DNA from: Zopfochytrium polystomum
Lineage: Eukaryota; Chytridiomycota; Chytridiomycetes; Chytridiales; Chytridiaceae
Direction: 5' to 3'
Length of the DNA stretch: 64,000 nt
Assembly (NCBI GenBank): GCA_025765615.1
Contig: JAIVFJ010000003.1
Span: 496,001 to 560,000 of the forward strand
Below are positions 1 through 14,443 of this stretch, in pieces. How positions within the stretch are numbered: the first letter of the stretch is position 1; each line of letters begins with the position of its first letter. The translations under genes were made by a program, and so were the position numbers. The notes below the pieces were generated by a model that saw nothing but the letters and a program-made list of their open reading frames with translations, did not search any database and was not told the origin of the DNA.

Positions 1-475
1 GCTAAACTCGCCCATCCCATGCCTTAATCCATCCTCGACCTCGCCAACATACGTGCACCCGTTCTTCCTGTGGACGAAAGTAGGAGTCATTACTCAGCAA
101 GGTAGAAACTGAAATCTACAGGAGGAAATTCATTCGAAGTCCTCACCACACGTATTCTCCCCTTCCAGAGATCTTGTTTCGAACGAAATCGCCCTGGAAG
201 CGCACTCCGTCCCGCCAGCTGAAGGTTCCCTCTCCATGCATAAAGCCGCGCAAAAACTCTCCCTCGTACGAGTGTCCAGACTTGAATACTGCGCTCCCGT
301 GTCCTTCGTACTTTCCATCGTCCGCCGTGTCACCGAGATAGTCGGCTACTACCAATGTCGCCAGGGTTGTTGGATCGATCATGATCGGCTGCGATGGTTT
401 CCTCCAAGCAGAATTGTCTGAAAATAGATCGGCCTTGTCAACTAGCCGCCACCATCCGGACAGCACGTTGTCCAA
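1..475 (-). CDS. MORN-repeat protein, partial (runs off left edge)
   Basis: Two exons are visible on the minus strand: 147-475 and 1-67, joined across a 79-nt intron (68-146) with a GTGAGG donor and a CCACAG acceptor. The splice restores the Trp codon and keeps the frame open to the window edge. The translation carries consecutive MORN units: YEGHGSAVFKSGHSYEGEF, then GFMHGEGTFSWRDGVRFQGDF, then NGCTYVGEVEDGLRHGMGEF across the junction. MORN repeats form beta-hairpin sheets that bind lipids or scaffold membrane and cytoskeletal complexes. The start is unresolved: position 475 is not an ATG, and the frame stays open upstream, antisense to the first codons of the divergent Csm3-like gene. The particular MORN family cannot be named because the C-terminus is missing. 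Confidence 0.72.
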
Positions 476-511
476 AAATGCAGACCAGATGGCACGGCAC
501 CGCCGCTGAAC

Positions 512-2138
512 TTGGACGAGCTGTTCGGCGCCGATGACTTTGAAGACAACTACGATGTTCCTGAGGTAAGTGAGGGAGGATTGCCGCTTTCAGCTCTTGG
601 GTTAGCCGAGCTTTCAGCTCTTGGCTCACCCGACCACCCTCGGAGCAACGCATGGGTATGCCCGAATCTGATGAACAACTGTCCACCGAAAGCTTCCGCC
701 TCCGTTGGACCTGGAGGCGATAGGAGGTGCCCGGTCGCCACCGAGACAGCAGCGAGGCGGACGCAACCGGCGGCATCCCGAGATATATCGAATGGCTCCC
801 CGACTGCCGTCAATAGACCATCGGAAGGCGAAGCGACACCCACCGCAGCATTGGGCGAGGGCGGGGACGCCTCGGGATCGGAGCCCAAGAAGGCAAAGGC
901 GCCGAGGAAAATCCGAACGTACGAAAAGTATGACGAAAACATGTGAGTGTCGTGAGCAGGAGCCCCCAACTTTTTTTTCTTTTTTTTCTTTTTTTCCCCC
1001 CCGCGATGGTGTTAACCTCCTTGTTTTATTCTCGCCTCCTCCGCCTTTGATTTCATCGGGCCAATCTTTTTGAAGGCTGGCATCCTCCAAGGGTCTCCAC
1101 CGACTACTGGGCATGGCCAAAAAGCTTAAGCTTCGGAAACCGCACAAAGAAAACACCCGGCACAACCTTACTAAAATTCTCGAAGTGTATCAAATATGGG
1201 GCCACACGCTCTACCCCTCGGCCAGATTTGAAGAGTTTGTCACAATGACGGAAAAGCTTTGCCACAAGAATAGGATGAAGGTTCGGGGGGGTGGGGATTT
1301 GGAAACAGGTTTGCTTACTGTTTGATTCCGAAAGCAGATCGCGCACAAAGCTTTGCTGGAAGAAGAGCGAAGGCGGGTGAGGGGAGAATATCGCGACGGA
1401 CCAACACCGCCTCCCGAGGATGCTTTTGTAAGTTTGGAGCGACCGAATATCGTTGACCTCGAATGACTGAAAACAGCAGGAAACAAAAGTCGCGGCCGCG
1501 CCGGGCGCAAGCGGCAACGATGGGAGAATCGACTCCGCCACCAGCCGTGGCCGTTTACCGGACAACGCCAAGGACGATGCTTATGACGACGAGGCGCTTC
1601 GGCGGAGCGCTCTGGCGCGCTTGGCGGCCCTGCGAGAGGAGGAAATGGCAGAGTCTATTGCCGCTGCCGTTGCCGCGACGGCGGATGGCGTTCCTGCGGC
1701 GGCCGAGCCCCCTGCCGTCGCGGCGAGGGCTGGAAGCGACGAATTTGGCAGGTTACGAGAGGCACCCCTGCCCCAGCGGGATATTGCGCCGGTAAGAAGT
1801 TGGAGTGAAAAGGGAAAGCAGCCTATCAGGGACATTGAGAGGTGGAGAGGGGAGCCTGCCGTACAAGAAACTTATCTGGTTGGAGTGCGCGTTGAAGGTA
1901 ATGAGTACCAGGAACCGGATGTTCCAAATCGAGACCAAGAGGTTGGTCGCGTTCGTATCAATGCTCATCCAATTCTGAAAATGCAATTCAGAACCTCTCG
2001 TCTGCTCTCACACACCCTTCAGCCAACCATGAGCCGACGACAGGACCGAAAGTGCGGATGGACAATGACGAACCCTCTGCTGAAGAGTTGGAGGCACTTG
2101 CTGCTGCGATGGACGAAGATTTCGGGGACGGCTGGTGA
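512..2138 (+). CDS. CSM3: Replication fork protection factor Csm3/Swi3/TIPIN-like
   Basis: The Swi3 domain is recognisable once introns are removed. Residues APRKIRTYEKYDENM (end of the first exon block, about 946) join after an intron ending near 1075 to LASSKGLHRLLGMAKKLKL, then the HNLTKILEVYQIWGHTLYP and FEEFVTMTEKLCHKNRMK segments. The next intron is 1281-1337, followed by an Arg/Glu-rich exon (1338-1427), an intron 1428-1479, and an exon 1480-1791. An acidic tail exon begins near 2026 and ends DEDFGDGW-stop at 2138. Tipin/Csm3 pairs with Timeless/Tof1 at replication forks, stabilising paused forks and supporting checkpoint signalling and cohesion. The first codon is uncertain: no in-frame ATG lies between an upstream stop (443-445) and 512, so a 5' exon may be missing. 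A weaker alternative has a further intron and a more acidic C-terminus ending near 2274. Confidence 0.72.
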
Positions 2139-2907
2139 CAACTTTGTGCAAGCAGGATATATTCGTGAAGAAAGTAGCAACAAGCTCAGTCCTGACCAAA
2201 AGGCGGAAAGTGTCGGAAAAAAAAAGATACGGATTTCTTATTCGGTGGCGATGAAGATGAGGAAGATGCTGAGTAGGAATCGTGTGGCTGTAGAGTGGGG
2301 GGGGCATCAACGGCTTGAATACCGACAACTGTGAAACGGAAGATAGAGAAAAAAGAAGTCTTGAAAGCATCGAATTCTGTATGGGGTTTGCTGGAAAAGC
2401 AAGGCTGCCTCCAAGCCAGTCAGCCACTAGAAAACGGCCGAGCCAAAGCAAATGACACCAGTTAGAGACTAGCTGAGGGAAGGACAGCCTCAACTGAATC
2501 ATGAAAGGTGAAATCGGACGAAAGAAACTGGTAACGATCAATAATGGCAAGGAAAGGAGAAATGCGTGGAGGGGAGTCCAAGGACTGAAACGAACCGAAA
2601 AGACGTCAAAACGTGCGCAGGGCATAAAGTAAGCAATAAACGCAACAGAAGTAAAGAGCTGATCCACTAAGCTTATGTGAAGTAAAGGCGTGCAGTTTGG
2701 CGAGTGCAGAGGAACCCCATAGCCAAAAATGATGCAATAGACTGGCATGAAAGGGAGGTATAGAATGCGACAATCGGACCAAAAGGACGAGGTTCAGCTG
2801 AAGCAGCGCATTATGCGGGCCAGAGCAATATTAATCAAGCTCATTAGCAACAAGCGCGAATCTTTCAAATCTGGCTCCATTTGGCACCGAACATCAGAAC
2901 AAATCAA
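2139..2907. other. Convergent intergenic interval
   Basis: This lies between the 3' ends of the Csm3-like gene (plus) and the tyrosine phosphatase (minus). It includes a short reading frame ending in an acidic stretch near 2274 that could be an alternative last exon of the Csm3-like gene. A minus-strand open frame here (2008-2748) is Phe/Leu/Ser-rich with no recognisable domain. I see no RNA gene or repeat. Confidence 0.4.
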
Positions 2908-5900
2908 TCACGCTGCTTCAGAGTTGTCTCCTATCCCACTTGTGTGCAGTTTTAAAGCTGCGTCCCAATTGAAAGCACTGCCGCCACCGCCCGCAGCGCC
3001 GAAGTAGCCACCTACAGCCGGAGTTGGCGGCGGTGGTCCCATTGGAGTCTTTGGGGATGATCGCGTCCAGCCACCAACTCCATCTCCGGCAGCAGCACCA
3101 GGCGTTCCAAGCTGTGGCGCGAGGATTCCTGCAGCTAGGCTGGACGATCCAGGCGCCAGAGGCTGCTGAGGTGGACGAGGAGACGGTCGGGCGACTGGTT
3201 CCCAAGTAATAGTAACCGAGGAGCCATTGGCAGGGTTGGGCGACATTTCTGCAGTCGTCGACAAGACCGTCTCAGTCACCGTTGAAATTGGCACTGGAGA
3301 GCGATCACGGCCAGCCCATGAGCGCATTCGAGTGGCGACGGCTTCGTAAACAAACGCAAACTGGTCAAGCGTTTGAACCATACTGACTCGCTGCTCACGA
3401 AGGCGGCTGACGCAATCAAAGATTGGATCCTGTCCAGGTTCTGGCGGCTGAACGGCGGGAAGGTTAGCGAATGTGGAAGAGCTAATGAAGGGAGACTTTG
3501 GACGAATTGAAAGGGCCGCGCCGTTCGAAGTGGAGTTGGACAAAGAATGCGCTGATGCGGGTGTTTTGGGAGTGGCCGCGTGAACGGATGAAGCCGATGC
3601 TTTGGAGTTCACTGAATCCGTTGGTGAGGCAATGGAAACCGAACGCGTCTCTCCGGCAGCAAGAGTCGATAGAACAACATCAATGGCCAGAAACGTTCCG
3701 GTTCGGCCGCAGCCCGCACTGCAGTGAACGACAATTGGGCCAGCTGCTGATGTCGCGTTTTCAGGATTGGGAGACGGCAAATTCGGATCGCTCGGTGTTC
3801 CAGCAAGGCTTGATGCTTCTGCCTCCGCACGATCTTGAAGCGAATTAACCAGATCGACCACATTAAGAACCGATTGTGAATCGGACGATTTGTGATCGGG
3901 CCAGCCTAAAAAGTGAACTTGCCAAAGTGTGCGACTCTCCAGTGGTGCTGGTGCAAGGAAGGAAGACGAAGGTGGAAACGGTGAGCCATCAGGTGAGAGA
4001 ACGACAGATGATATGCTGTTGACACTGTCCGACCGAGCATGGTTGGCGGCTGGAGTAGACGGCTCAGGCGTCCCTGACCGCGCGACACTACGGCGGTTGT
4101 GGTTCAACCAACTTCCTCCAAGGTTCGAGGTGGACAAAGCAGGGGTACCGGTTCCAGTATCTGCCACACTAGCAACGCTACTGGAGCTACTTGAGCGTGG
4201 GTTCCGGGCCTTAAAGCTGCTGCTACTCGCCCGCTTGCGCGGGCGTCGAACGGCATACCGTGAAATCCTCAACTCTCGGACGATCGTCTCTCCACTTCCA
4301 CTTCCCGCACTCGTCGGTCCAGCAGATCGCTCTCCAGTCTTTTTCCCAGCACTTGAAGTCGAGCGGCTGCTGCTGCTGCCACTGCCGCCAGTCACAGTCG
4401 CGGAAACAAGTACAATTTCAAGTTCACCACCGTCCGCATAGGGAACCCGGACTGCATTACCAGAACCCACTCGCTCTGGCCAAAAGCGGTGACACTTGAC
4501 GCGACCTTTCTCCTCTTCCCGTGTGAGCGAAACGACAACCCGAGTGGATTCATCCCAAACCATGGCCCAGAAGTCTGGAACGGTCTCCGGTAAAGGTGCC
4601 TGCGCCGAGATGTACCTGCGCGGAGGGTGTGTGTATGGAGGAGCAGAGTCATTCGTTCGTCTGGGATGCTCGCAATCCGTGAGGGGCCCCTGCTTACAGC
4701 TTCGGTAAAATCGAGTTGATTTTGAAAGAGCAGATGCGAATATAGTCGCAGAAGGAGAAGCTGGTGGAGATTTCGGCACAAGAGGGGGGAGGCTCAAGTC
4801 GATATAGGATGCGTTGATGTAATCACTGACACGAACCGCTCCCGCATTTGAGTTTACACCTGTCACTCCTGCTTGTCCAGCAAGCGTCATCATATTGGTA
4901 ATAAGAGGCGTAGGTCGGCGAAGGACGACACGCGTCCACTCATACGGAACAATATCCGTGTAGCGGTTACGGCGTAAGTTGCCTCTTTCTCCCGAGATGC
5001 GAGTCGAAAATGGGTTTAATACACCCTGCCCGTACTTTGCTGACGCCTCTGTCTCGTAAACAGGCTGATATATCCACTCCGAAGGATTGCGCAACCGAAT
5101 TCGCTCAGTTTCTTCGATCGCCTTGAACATTCGTTCGATGTATACAGGCGCGAGAGTCGGTCCGAGGGCAGCAATCCGATCAAACCACGCCGGCAACACG
5201 CGAGGATCAAAATCGGTCGCAAGAGACATTGAAAGTTGCGATCCTGGACGTGGGCCACCCGCCGACATGGGGGAGTCAGGTATAAGATTGCTGTTGTAGA
5301 TCGACGACGTGGAAAAGAAGTTTGAAATATTGAGACGAGGAGGCTGCAAAGTGTTGATGACAGGTGCTGATGGTGGAGGTGCGTTTGACAATGCCAAGGA
5401 CATTGGCGGCCTGCCGCGAGCAGGACCAAAGGCGGCAGGGGTTTTCAGAGGAAGGTCCGCACTCGTGCTATTCTGAGCAGTATTAAGCGTCAAAAGCGGG
5501 TTCAATCCTTGCCTCCTCGAGGCCAATGATATTCGCCCTTTGGCAGAAACGCCTTTCGTCATATCAGTGGCCTCAGAACCCTGACCGGATAAGCTGGTAG
5601 TCAGAAGGGGAGCTCCAACCGCGGGCGCAGATTGTGGAACAATTGGCACGATAGGCGGACGAGACAGCTCCAACGGCGTCAGCGGAGTCGAGATTTTGAG
5701 GCCTTTGAACTTGGCTGGAGTCGGTTTCTCCACTGTCGATGTTACTGGTTCGGGGACACCCACGCCTGCCGGAAGCGTGTCCTTCATTTCCAAAGACGTG
5801 TAAGCCAAGGCCTCAATGTCTTGCACTTTGTCGTCAGCATATCCCAGCGGGGTCTCTGCAAGCGAAGTCTTACTGGTAGCTTTTGAAGCGTGACCTTCAT

Positions 5901-6705
5901 CAGCGGCACCCGTCAGACCATCAGGAGCCTGCTGGACTAGGTCAATTTTATTTGCCTCAACAGGTGCCTCGGCTGGTTCGCCACCGGGAGTGGCAACTTT
6001 GGGCTCCACCAAAACGGGACTTTCGGGAACGGTTGGCAGAGGAGCTTGCGTTGACGCTTGTATGGAAGGGGAAGACCCATGTGTGTGAGGAGTAAGTGGT
6101 GAATAGTAGACGGACTCGGAGGCGCTGTCTCCAGTAGGAACTCTCTTACGCGATGCTGCGTCCGGCGGCGGCACAGGTATCGGTGGCGGGCGAAGGATCG
6201 GAAGTTCAGGCACAGGCGGAACGTTGTCCGAGTCATACGTGAAAACGGCCGAGTGGGGCGAAGAAGGCAGAATGTTCAGAGAGTCGCGGCTGCGGTGAGA
6301 ACGGCGATTGAACAGAGAAGCGGTTCCCATGCTGAGCCTGCTTTGCTGATGCGATGAAACATGAGGTTGATTCTGATGCGGCTCAGGCGGATGGTTTTGG
6401 CTTTGGCGATGAAACACGTCCTGGTACCAAGCAATGAAGGATTGTGCCACGTTGGATCTGTCTGAATGAACAGACGACTGTGTGGGGTAGGACCGAAGGG
6501 GAAGCGGAGCGGTCACGGCACTCAGGGGAGGATCCGAGCTCGTTGGAGACTCCGGTCCTGACGAAAGATGCCCTGACGTTGTCGACCAGTCACGGCCAGT
6601 GGCATCGGTGGGGGAATACGCGGACGGTGAGAAAGGAGAGTGCGGAGCAGCGGCACTCGGCACATTCTGGCCTGCATGCCTCGATTTCGAGAGAAGATTC
6701 CCCAT
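2908..6705 (-). CDS. Large protein tyrosine phosphatase, predicted N-myristoylated
   Basis: This is a single uninterrupted 1265-residue frame. The N-terminus MGNLLSKS fits the N-myristoylation consensus (Gly2, Ser6), which implies membrane association. The first ~520 residues are Ser/Pro/Thr-rich and apparently disordered. The catalytic domain follows: a substrate-recognition loop RNRYTDIVPYEWTRV near 580, a QAPLPETVPDFWAMVWD element, a WPD loop with the general acid Asp937, and the P-loop HCSAGCGRTG with nucleophile Cys995 and Arg1001. A C-terminal FAFVYEAV helix ends the fold. All key catalytic residues are present, so the enzyme should dephosphorylate phosphotyrosine. Fungal Ptp2/Ptp3/Pyp-type enzymes act on MAP kinases, and that target is inference. 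Unusual points are the Ser-rich insertions inside the catalytic domain and a ~150-residue Gly/Pro tail. The ATG at 6705 is the first in frame and supplies the myristoylation signal. Confidence 0.9.
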   Translation of the reverse strand: MGNLLSKSRHAGQNVPSAAAPHSPFSPSAYSPTDATGRDWSTTSGHLSSGPESPTSSDPPLSAVTAPLPLRSYPTQSSVHSDRSNVAQSFIAWYQDVFHRQSQNHPPEPHQNQPHVSSHQQSRLSMGTASLFNRRSHRSRDSLNILPSSPHSAVFTYDSDNVPPVPELPILRPPPIPVPPPDAASRKRVPTGDSASESVYYSPLTPHTHGSSPSIQASTQAPLPTVPESPVLVEPKVATPGGEPAEAPVEANKIDLVQQAPDGLTGAADEGHASKATSKTSLAETPLGYADDKVQDIEALAYTSLEMKDTLPAGVGVPEPVTSTVEKPTPAKFKGLKISTPLTPLELSRPPIVPIVPQSAPAVGAPLLTTSLSGQGSEATDMTKGVSAKGRISLASRRQGLNPLLTLNTAQNSTSADLPLKTPAAFGPARGRPPMSLALSNAPPPSAPVINTLQPPRLNISNFFSTSSIYNSNLIPDSPMSAGGPRPGSQLSMSLATDFDPRVLPAWFDRIAALGPTLAPVYIERMFKAIEETERIRLRNPSEWIYQPVYETEASAKYGQGVLNPFSTRISGERGNLRRNRYTDIVPYEWTRVVLRRPTPLITNMMTLAGQAGVTGVNSNAGAVRVSDYINASYIDLSLPPLVPKSPPASPSATIFASALSKSTRFYRSCKQGPLTDCEHPRRTNDSAPPYTHPPRRYISAQAPLPETVPDFWAMVWDESTRVVVSLTREEEKGRVKCHRFWPERVGSGNAVRVPYADGGELEIVLVSATVTGGSGSSSSRSTSSAGKKTGERSAGPTSAGSGSGETIVRELRISRYAVRRPRKRASSSSFKARNPRSSSSSSVASVADTGTGTPALSTSNLGGSWLNHNRRSVARSGTPEPSTPAANHARSDSVNSISSVVLSPDGSPFPPSSSFLAPAPLESRTLWQVHFLGWPDHKSSDSQSVLNVVDLVNSLQDRAEAEASSLAGTPSDPNLPSPNPENATSAAGPIVVHCSAGCGRTGTFLAIDVVLSTLAAGETRSVSIASPTDSVNSKASASSVHAATPKTPASAHSLSNSTSNGAALSIRPKSPFISSSTFANLPAVQPPEPGQDPIFDCVSRLREQRVSMVQTLDQFAFVYEAVATRMRSWAGRDRSPVPISTVTETVLSTTAEMSPNPANGSSVTITWEPVARPSPRPPQQPLAPGSSSLAAGILAPQLGTPGAAAGDGVGGWTRSSPKTPMGPPPPTPAVGGYFGAAGGGGSAFNWDAALKLHTSGIGDNSEAA

Positions 6706-7668
6706 GTCGATTTACACGACGATCCAGCCTCGAATTCAATCGCTGAGCGCTCCCACGAGCGGACACCACTCGTCGAGGGTTCGGAACAGCCAGTGCTCGC
6801 AAGCCCCTACTAAATTAACCAAGGATGGGAGCAGCGGATAAGCGCGAGCTTACAATGAAATGAAGGGCAGCGACGGGGGACGCAATGGGAGACGCCCAAC
6901 TTCTCTACGCACGACGTGGACGGGCGATCGGAGCGAGCAAGGGCAATCAATACGCACATAAACAAGGCGTCCGGTTAGTGCAGCAGCTCCGGCACGCACG
7001 TTTTCTCGACTGTTGACGGCTGGGGAGGGTTTTCTTGTTGTTGGCCTCTGTTTCAAGTGAATGGGTTTGAAAGGCACGCACACACGCAAACGCTCGGCAA
7101 CGCACGGACTTGGAAGTGCAGACGGCGGAATTTTTCTGTCTCTCTGTCGCTTGGTCCAGAACTGGCCCGTCCGGCGTTCCACGGCGATGTCTGGTCCCAC
7201 GCTTCTATGCGGCCATCCAAACCCACACCTGTCATGTCAACGCCTAGGCGTCTGTCTGCACGGAGTATTAATATTTGGACCTTAGTACTGGTCATTTGTC
7301 GACTGACTGCGAACAGAAGCAATGGAAAGAAGGGCTACATCTTCCTGGGAGGACACTGATGGAATGTGAGAATGTGAGCCTGGCGCTTGGAGAGCCCAGC
7401 TGACAAACCGAATCGGAAGGGAACATAGAGCAAACAAGGTTACTCTGTGCAGAGTGAGTCAAATACTCTGACCATTGGAGGCTCATTGGGTACCTCGCGT
7501 GCAGCGCACTAATTTTATCTTATTTTATTTTATTTTTATTTCTATATATTTTTTTGTTCAATTGTTTTTTGTAGAAACCGTTCTCTCGTTGTCCAATCAA
7601 CTGCCCACAAAGCAGTGAGCTTGTCCCCACGGCTTCACGACCGACGCCGCCGACCCCACACATTCGCC
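6706..7668. promoter_or_regulatory. Divergent promoter interval, phosphatase / PI4K
   Basis: About 960 bp separate two divergent start codons. The interval has no convincing coding frame. An AT-rich stretch at 7510-7575 (runs of TTTTA/TTTTAT) lies about 100 bp upstream of the PI 4-kinase ATG and is a plausible nucleosome-free core promoter. No specific factor site is claimed. Confidence 0.4.
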
Positions 7669-11269
<3,601 letters not shown>

Positions 11270-13526
11270 ATGCTGGCGCGCGCTGCTCCCACCACTGCTG
11301 CTTCTGCAGCGGCTGCTCACCCTCGTCGCGGCACTCGCCGTCGTCAAAACCGTCACCATCGTGTCAATATGAGCCCCGTCGGCGCCGTCGCCGCCGTTGC
11401 TGCCGCCGCCGTGCTCGCCGTCTCGGCAATGGCGTCGCCCGCCGTGAGTTATATTCATTGCTGGGTGGAAAGAGAGCCATCCCATGCAATCACCACCTTC
11501 CCGCCCCCGCCTATACCTTCACCGCCTCCTTTGACGTGGGTTCTCTCGACTAAACCTGCTACTTTCACTCTGATGGTGAAAAGGTGGAACCTGCCGCGCG
11601 ATTGACCAGGCGAAACACGGCCGTCAGCCTTGTCCTGGACCCGTCGTACCAACAGCCTCCATTTGAAGGCTGGGGCGCAAGCTTGGCATGGCTGGGCGTC
11701 GTGACGGGTGGCTACCCCGACGCCATTCGCAAGCAGCTGGTCGCGATGCTGTTCGGCCCGGATGGCTTGAACCTCAACATTGCGCGTTACAATATTGGAG
11801 GCGGGAACGCGCCTGCCGTCAAAAACTATCTGCGGCCCGGCGGCGCCGTCCCGGGATGGTGGAAGTCTCCAAGCGCGACTTTCGGCCCTAACGACAAGGA
11901 CTGGTGGAATCCCGATAACGCGGACCACTGGGACTTTAACGCCGACCCCAATCAGCGGTGGTGGATCGACCAAATCAAGAGCACCGTCACCCATTTTGAG
12001 GCGTTCAGCAACTCGCCGCCGTGGTTCCAAACAGTGTCCGGCTACGTGTCCGGCGGCTTCAGCGCCACGGACGAGCAGATTCGCAGCGACAAGGTGGTCG
12101 ACTTTGCGACGTACCTCGTAAAAGTGGTGGAGAAACTGGAGCAGGTCCACGGCATTCAAATCAAGACCATCGACCCCATCAACGAACCGAATACAGACTA
12201 TTGGAAGACCACCCTCACGAACGGAGTTCCTTCTGCTTCGCAAGAGGGCTGCCACGCCTGGTCCAGCCATGCAGAGCAACGTCGTTGTGGCACTTAAAAA
12301 CCGTCTAGCGTCGTCGTCGTCGAAAGCCGTCGTTTCGGCTCCCGACGAGACGAATCCGACTATCTTCATTTCCGACTTTTACGGCTACACGTCTGCCGGC
12401 GTCGCTGCCGTCAGCCAGCTCAACGTGCACAGCTACGGCACCGACCTGCGCGCCGCAGCCCGCGACATTGCTAAGTCCGCCGGCAAAAACCTCTGGATGA
12501 GCGAAGTCGAGGGAAGCTGGGGCAACGACTTTACCAGCATGAACTCTGGCCTCGGCATGGCGCAGCACATGGTCGACGACATTCGCCTCTTTGAGCCGAC
12601 GGCGTGGGTGCTCTGGCAGCCGATCGAAGACCGCTGGAACATGGTGAAGGAGGGCAACCTGCAGTGGGGCGAGATCCACGTACCGTTCAACTGCACCTCG
12701 ACCAGCACCCTCGCGACCTGCGCCGTCCTCACAAACACAAAGTACCACACCGTGCGCCAGTTCACGCACTACATCCGACCCAACGACCGCTTCATCCGCA
12801 TCGCCTCGGACACGTCGACGGTCGCCGCCGTGAAGGGCGACGGCTCCGGCGCCGTCGTCGTTCACGTCAACTCTGACTCGACCGCCCACGACCTCACCCT
12901 CGACCTCTCCGGCTTCGCCACCGTCTCGTCCTCCGCCACCGTCACCCCCATCGTGACCTCCGCCGCCGGCGCGCTGGTCAAGGGCGCGCCCGTCGCTGTC
13001 GCAAACGGCAAGGCCGTCCTGACGGTCCCGGCCTCCTCGGTCTCGACGCTCCTCGTCTCGGGCGTGTCGGGCGTCCTCGACTGCAAAGGCGCTCATCCGC
13101 GCGTCCGCGCAGTACCGCATCCAGGGCGTCCAGTCCTCAAAGTACCTGCAGCCGTCCTCCGACGGCTCCTCCCTCGTCATCGCCACCCTTCGCCTCGTCC
13201 GCCGCCGCGCAAAAGTGGACCCTGCGCCGCCTCACCGCCGGCTCATACTCGTCCCGCGACCGCTTCGCCCTCGTCAACGTCGGCTCGGGCAAGCGGCTGG
13301 CGGTTTCGGCCAACGGGACCCCCGTGTTCGAGGCGGACGCCGGTACGCCGTCCGACGCTGCCCAGTGGTTGCTCAGCACGGCCGGCGACGGGTCGTTTAC
13401 GGTCGTGAGCGCGGGCGTCAGGGGCATTCTTGATGTGGGCGGGCAGTCGACGGCGAATAATGCCGTGGTGGGGACGTACCAGCCGAACGGTGGATCGAAT
13501 CAGCAGTGGAAGCTCACCGCTGTGTA
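11270..13526 (+). CDS. Secreted GH30-family glycosidase with C-terminal ricin-type lectin domain, frameshifted
   Basis: A hydrophobic leader (from ATG 11270 or, better as a signal peptide, in-frame ATG 11369) ends near AMASPA. It is followed by an intron 11444-11583. The mature part carries FEGWGASLAWLGVV, the acid/base motif DPINEPNTDYW and the nucleophile motif LWMSEVEGSWG, the arrangement of GH30 enzymes. The overall sequence resembles fungal endo-beta-1,6-galactanase-type members; that subfamily call is inference. A beta-sandwich segment follows. Then comes a beta-trefoil lectin with QKW and NQQWKL (QxW) motifs that would anchor the enzyme to glycans. The frame shifts by one base near 12262 (after QEGCHA), near 13075 and near 13185. 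On either side of each shift the homologous protein continues, so these are isolated indels. The gene would act outside the cell on arabinogalactan-like polymers. Confidence 0.8.
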
Positions 13527-14125
13527 AAGGCGGAAGTGCGTGTTCTATGCTTTCGTTTCGTACTTTTTTTTTTCTTTTGTCGCCACCCTCTTCTTAGATT
13601 TACTACCGCCACTATTGTACTCCTCCTCGCCCTGTTTGCTCAATGTTAAGAAACAAATTAAAAGCAAGTGACTCAGTCGAACACACTGGCCGAGGGGTGA
13701 GGCGAGCTTGCCGGAAGGTGTGTTGGAAAAACACCCTGCGCATCCCAAAAGCTTTTGTGAGGGACAATTCAATCAAATGGATTCCGTTTGGGTCGCTCAC
13801 AAAAGTTTTCGGGGTATTATTAACATTCATATGGGTAGAAGCCTGATTTTGTCTGCGGCTTGAACCTTGTCGGGTGATATTAATACCAGGAAGTTATAAA
13901 TCGACGCCCACCCCAATCATGCGTAAAAGGAGCCAAAAATGATGGGGGCAATCTTCTTCGTCCAGAGGTCGTCCGGCATCGCGAGGAACCTCGTGGAGGG
14001 AGGATTAGATCCAGAATGGTTGCACAACATCCCACAAGACGGCAATACCATTCTCAGTGCATTCAGCGAAGGTAGGCAGCTTTGCTTGATAGGCTTGTTT
14101 ATTGATTACCAGCGACTTCAACTAC
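13527..14125. other. Intergenic interval, nothing recognised
   Basis: This is AT-richer sequence downstream of the GH30 stop. Short open frames show no domain or coding-like composition. No RNA gene, repeat or mobile-element terminus was seen. Confidence 0.4.
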
Positions 14126-14443
14126 TCAATCCGCTGCCCTCGCCGCATTCGCCGCACACTTCCTCATGGCCCCCACCCCCACAATGCCCCTGAGACCTGC
14201 CCGCTTCTTCCCCGCCGTCTCCACAGCCGCCTTGCTCTGCTGGATTTCGGCGGGGTCCTGGTTCTCGGGAATGTACCAGAGACCTGGCTGCTGTAGAGTG
14301 GAGTGGGAGTTGCCCACACACACGCGCTCTGCCATATGTGCAGACAACATGGGGCAATCCGCCTCCGCCTCCAAACTCGCTTTAGAGCCGGAACAGCGTT
14401 CCGCTGGAGGCTGCCGTGTCGATGCGGTTGCGCTGGTTTTCAT
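14126..14443 (-). CDS. Hypothetical 105-residue protein, weakly supported
   Basis: This is an open frame from an ATG at 14443 with a fairly coding-like composition in its second half, including a PGLWYIPENQDPAEIQQSK segment and a Gly/Ala-rich end (GLRGIVGVGAMRKCAANAARAA). I do not recognise a family. There is no signal peptide or strong membrane segment. It could be an exon of a longer minus-strand gene, since introns are common here, or chance. The flank 14444-15140 holds no better candidate. Confidence 0.25.
   Translation of the reverse strand: MKTSATASTRQPPAERCSGSKASLEAEADCPMLSAHMAERVCVGNSHSTLQQPGLWYIPENQDPAEIQQSKAAVETAGKKRAGLRGIVGVGAMRKCAANAARAAD

Noticed and set aside
2139..2274. Acidic frame ending near 2274 as the certain last exon of the Csm3-like gene
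   Set aside because: With the obvious acceptor at 2189 the frame meets a stop, so the join could not be validated.
2008..2748. Minus-strand 246-codon frame downstream of the phosphatase
   Set aside because: It overlaps the Csm3-like acidic exon, is rich in Phe/Leu/Ser with no domain, and its start is not credible.
11455..13186. Minus-strand frames of about 300 codons opposite the GH30 gene
   Set aside because: They are antisense to clear glycosidase motifs and lack any recognisable family.
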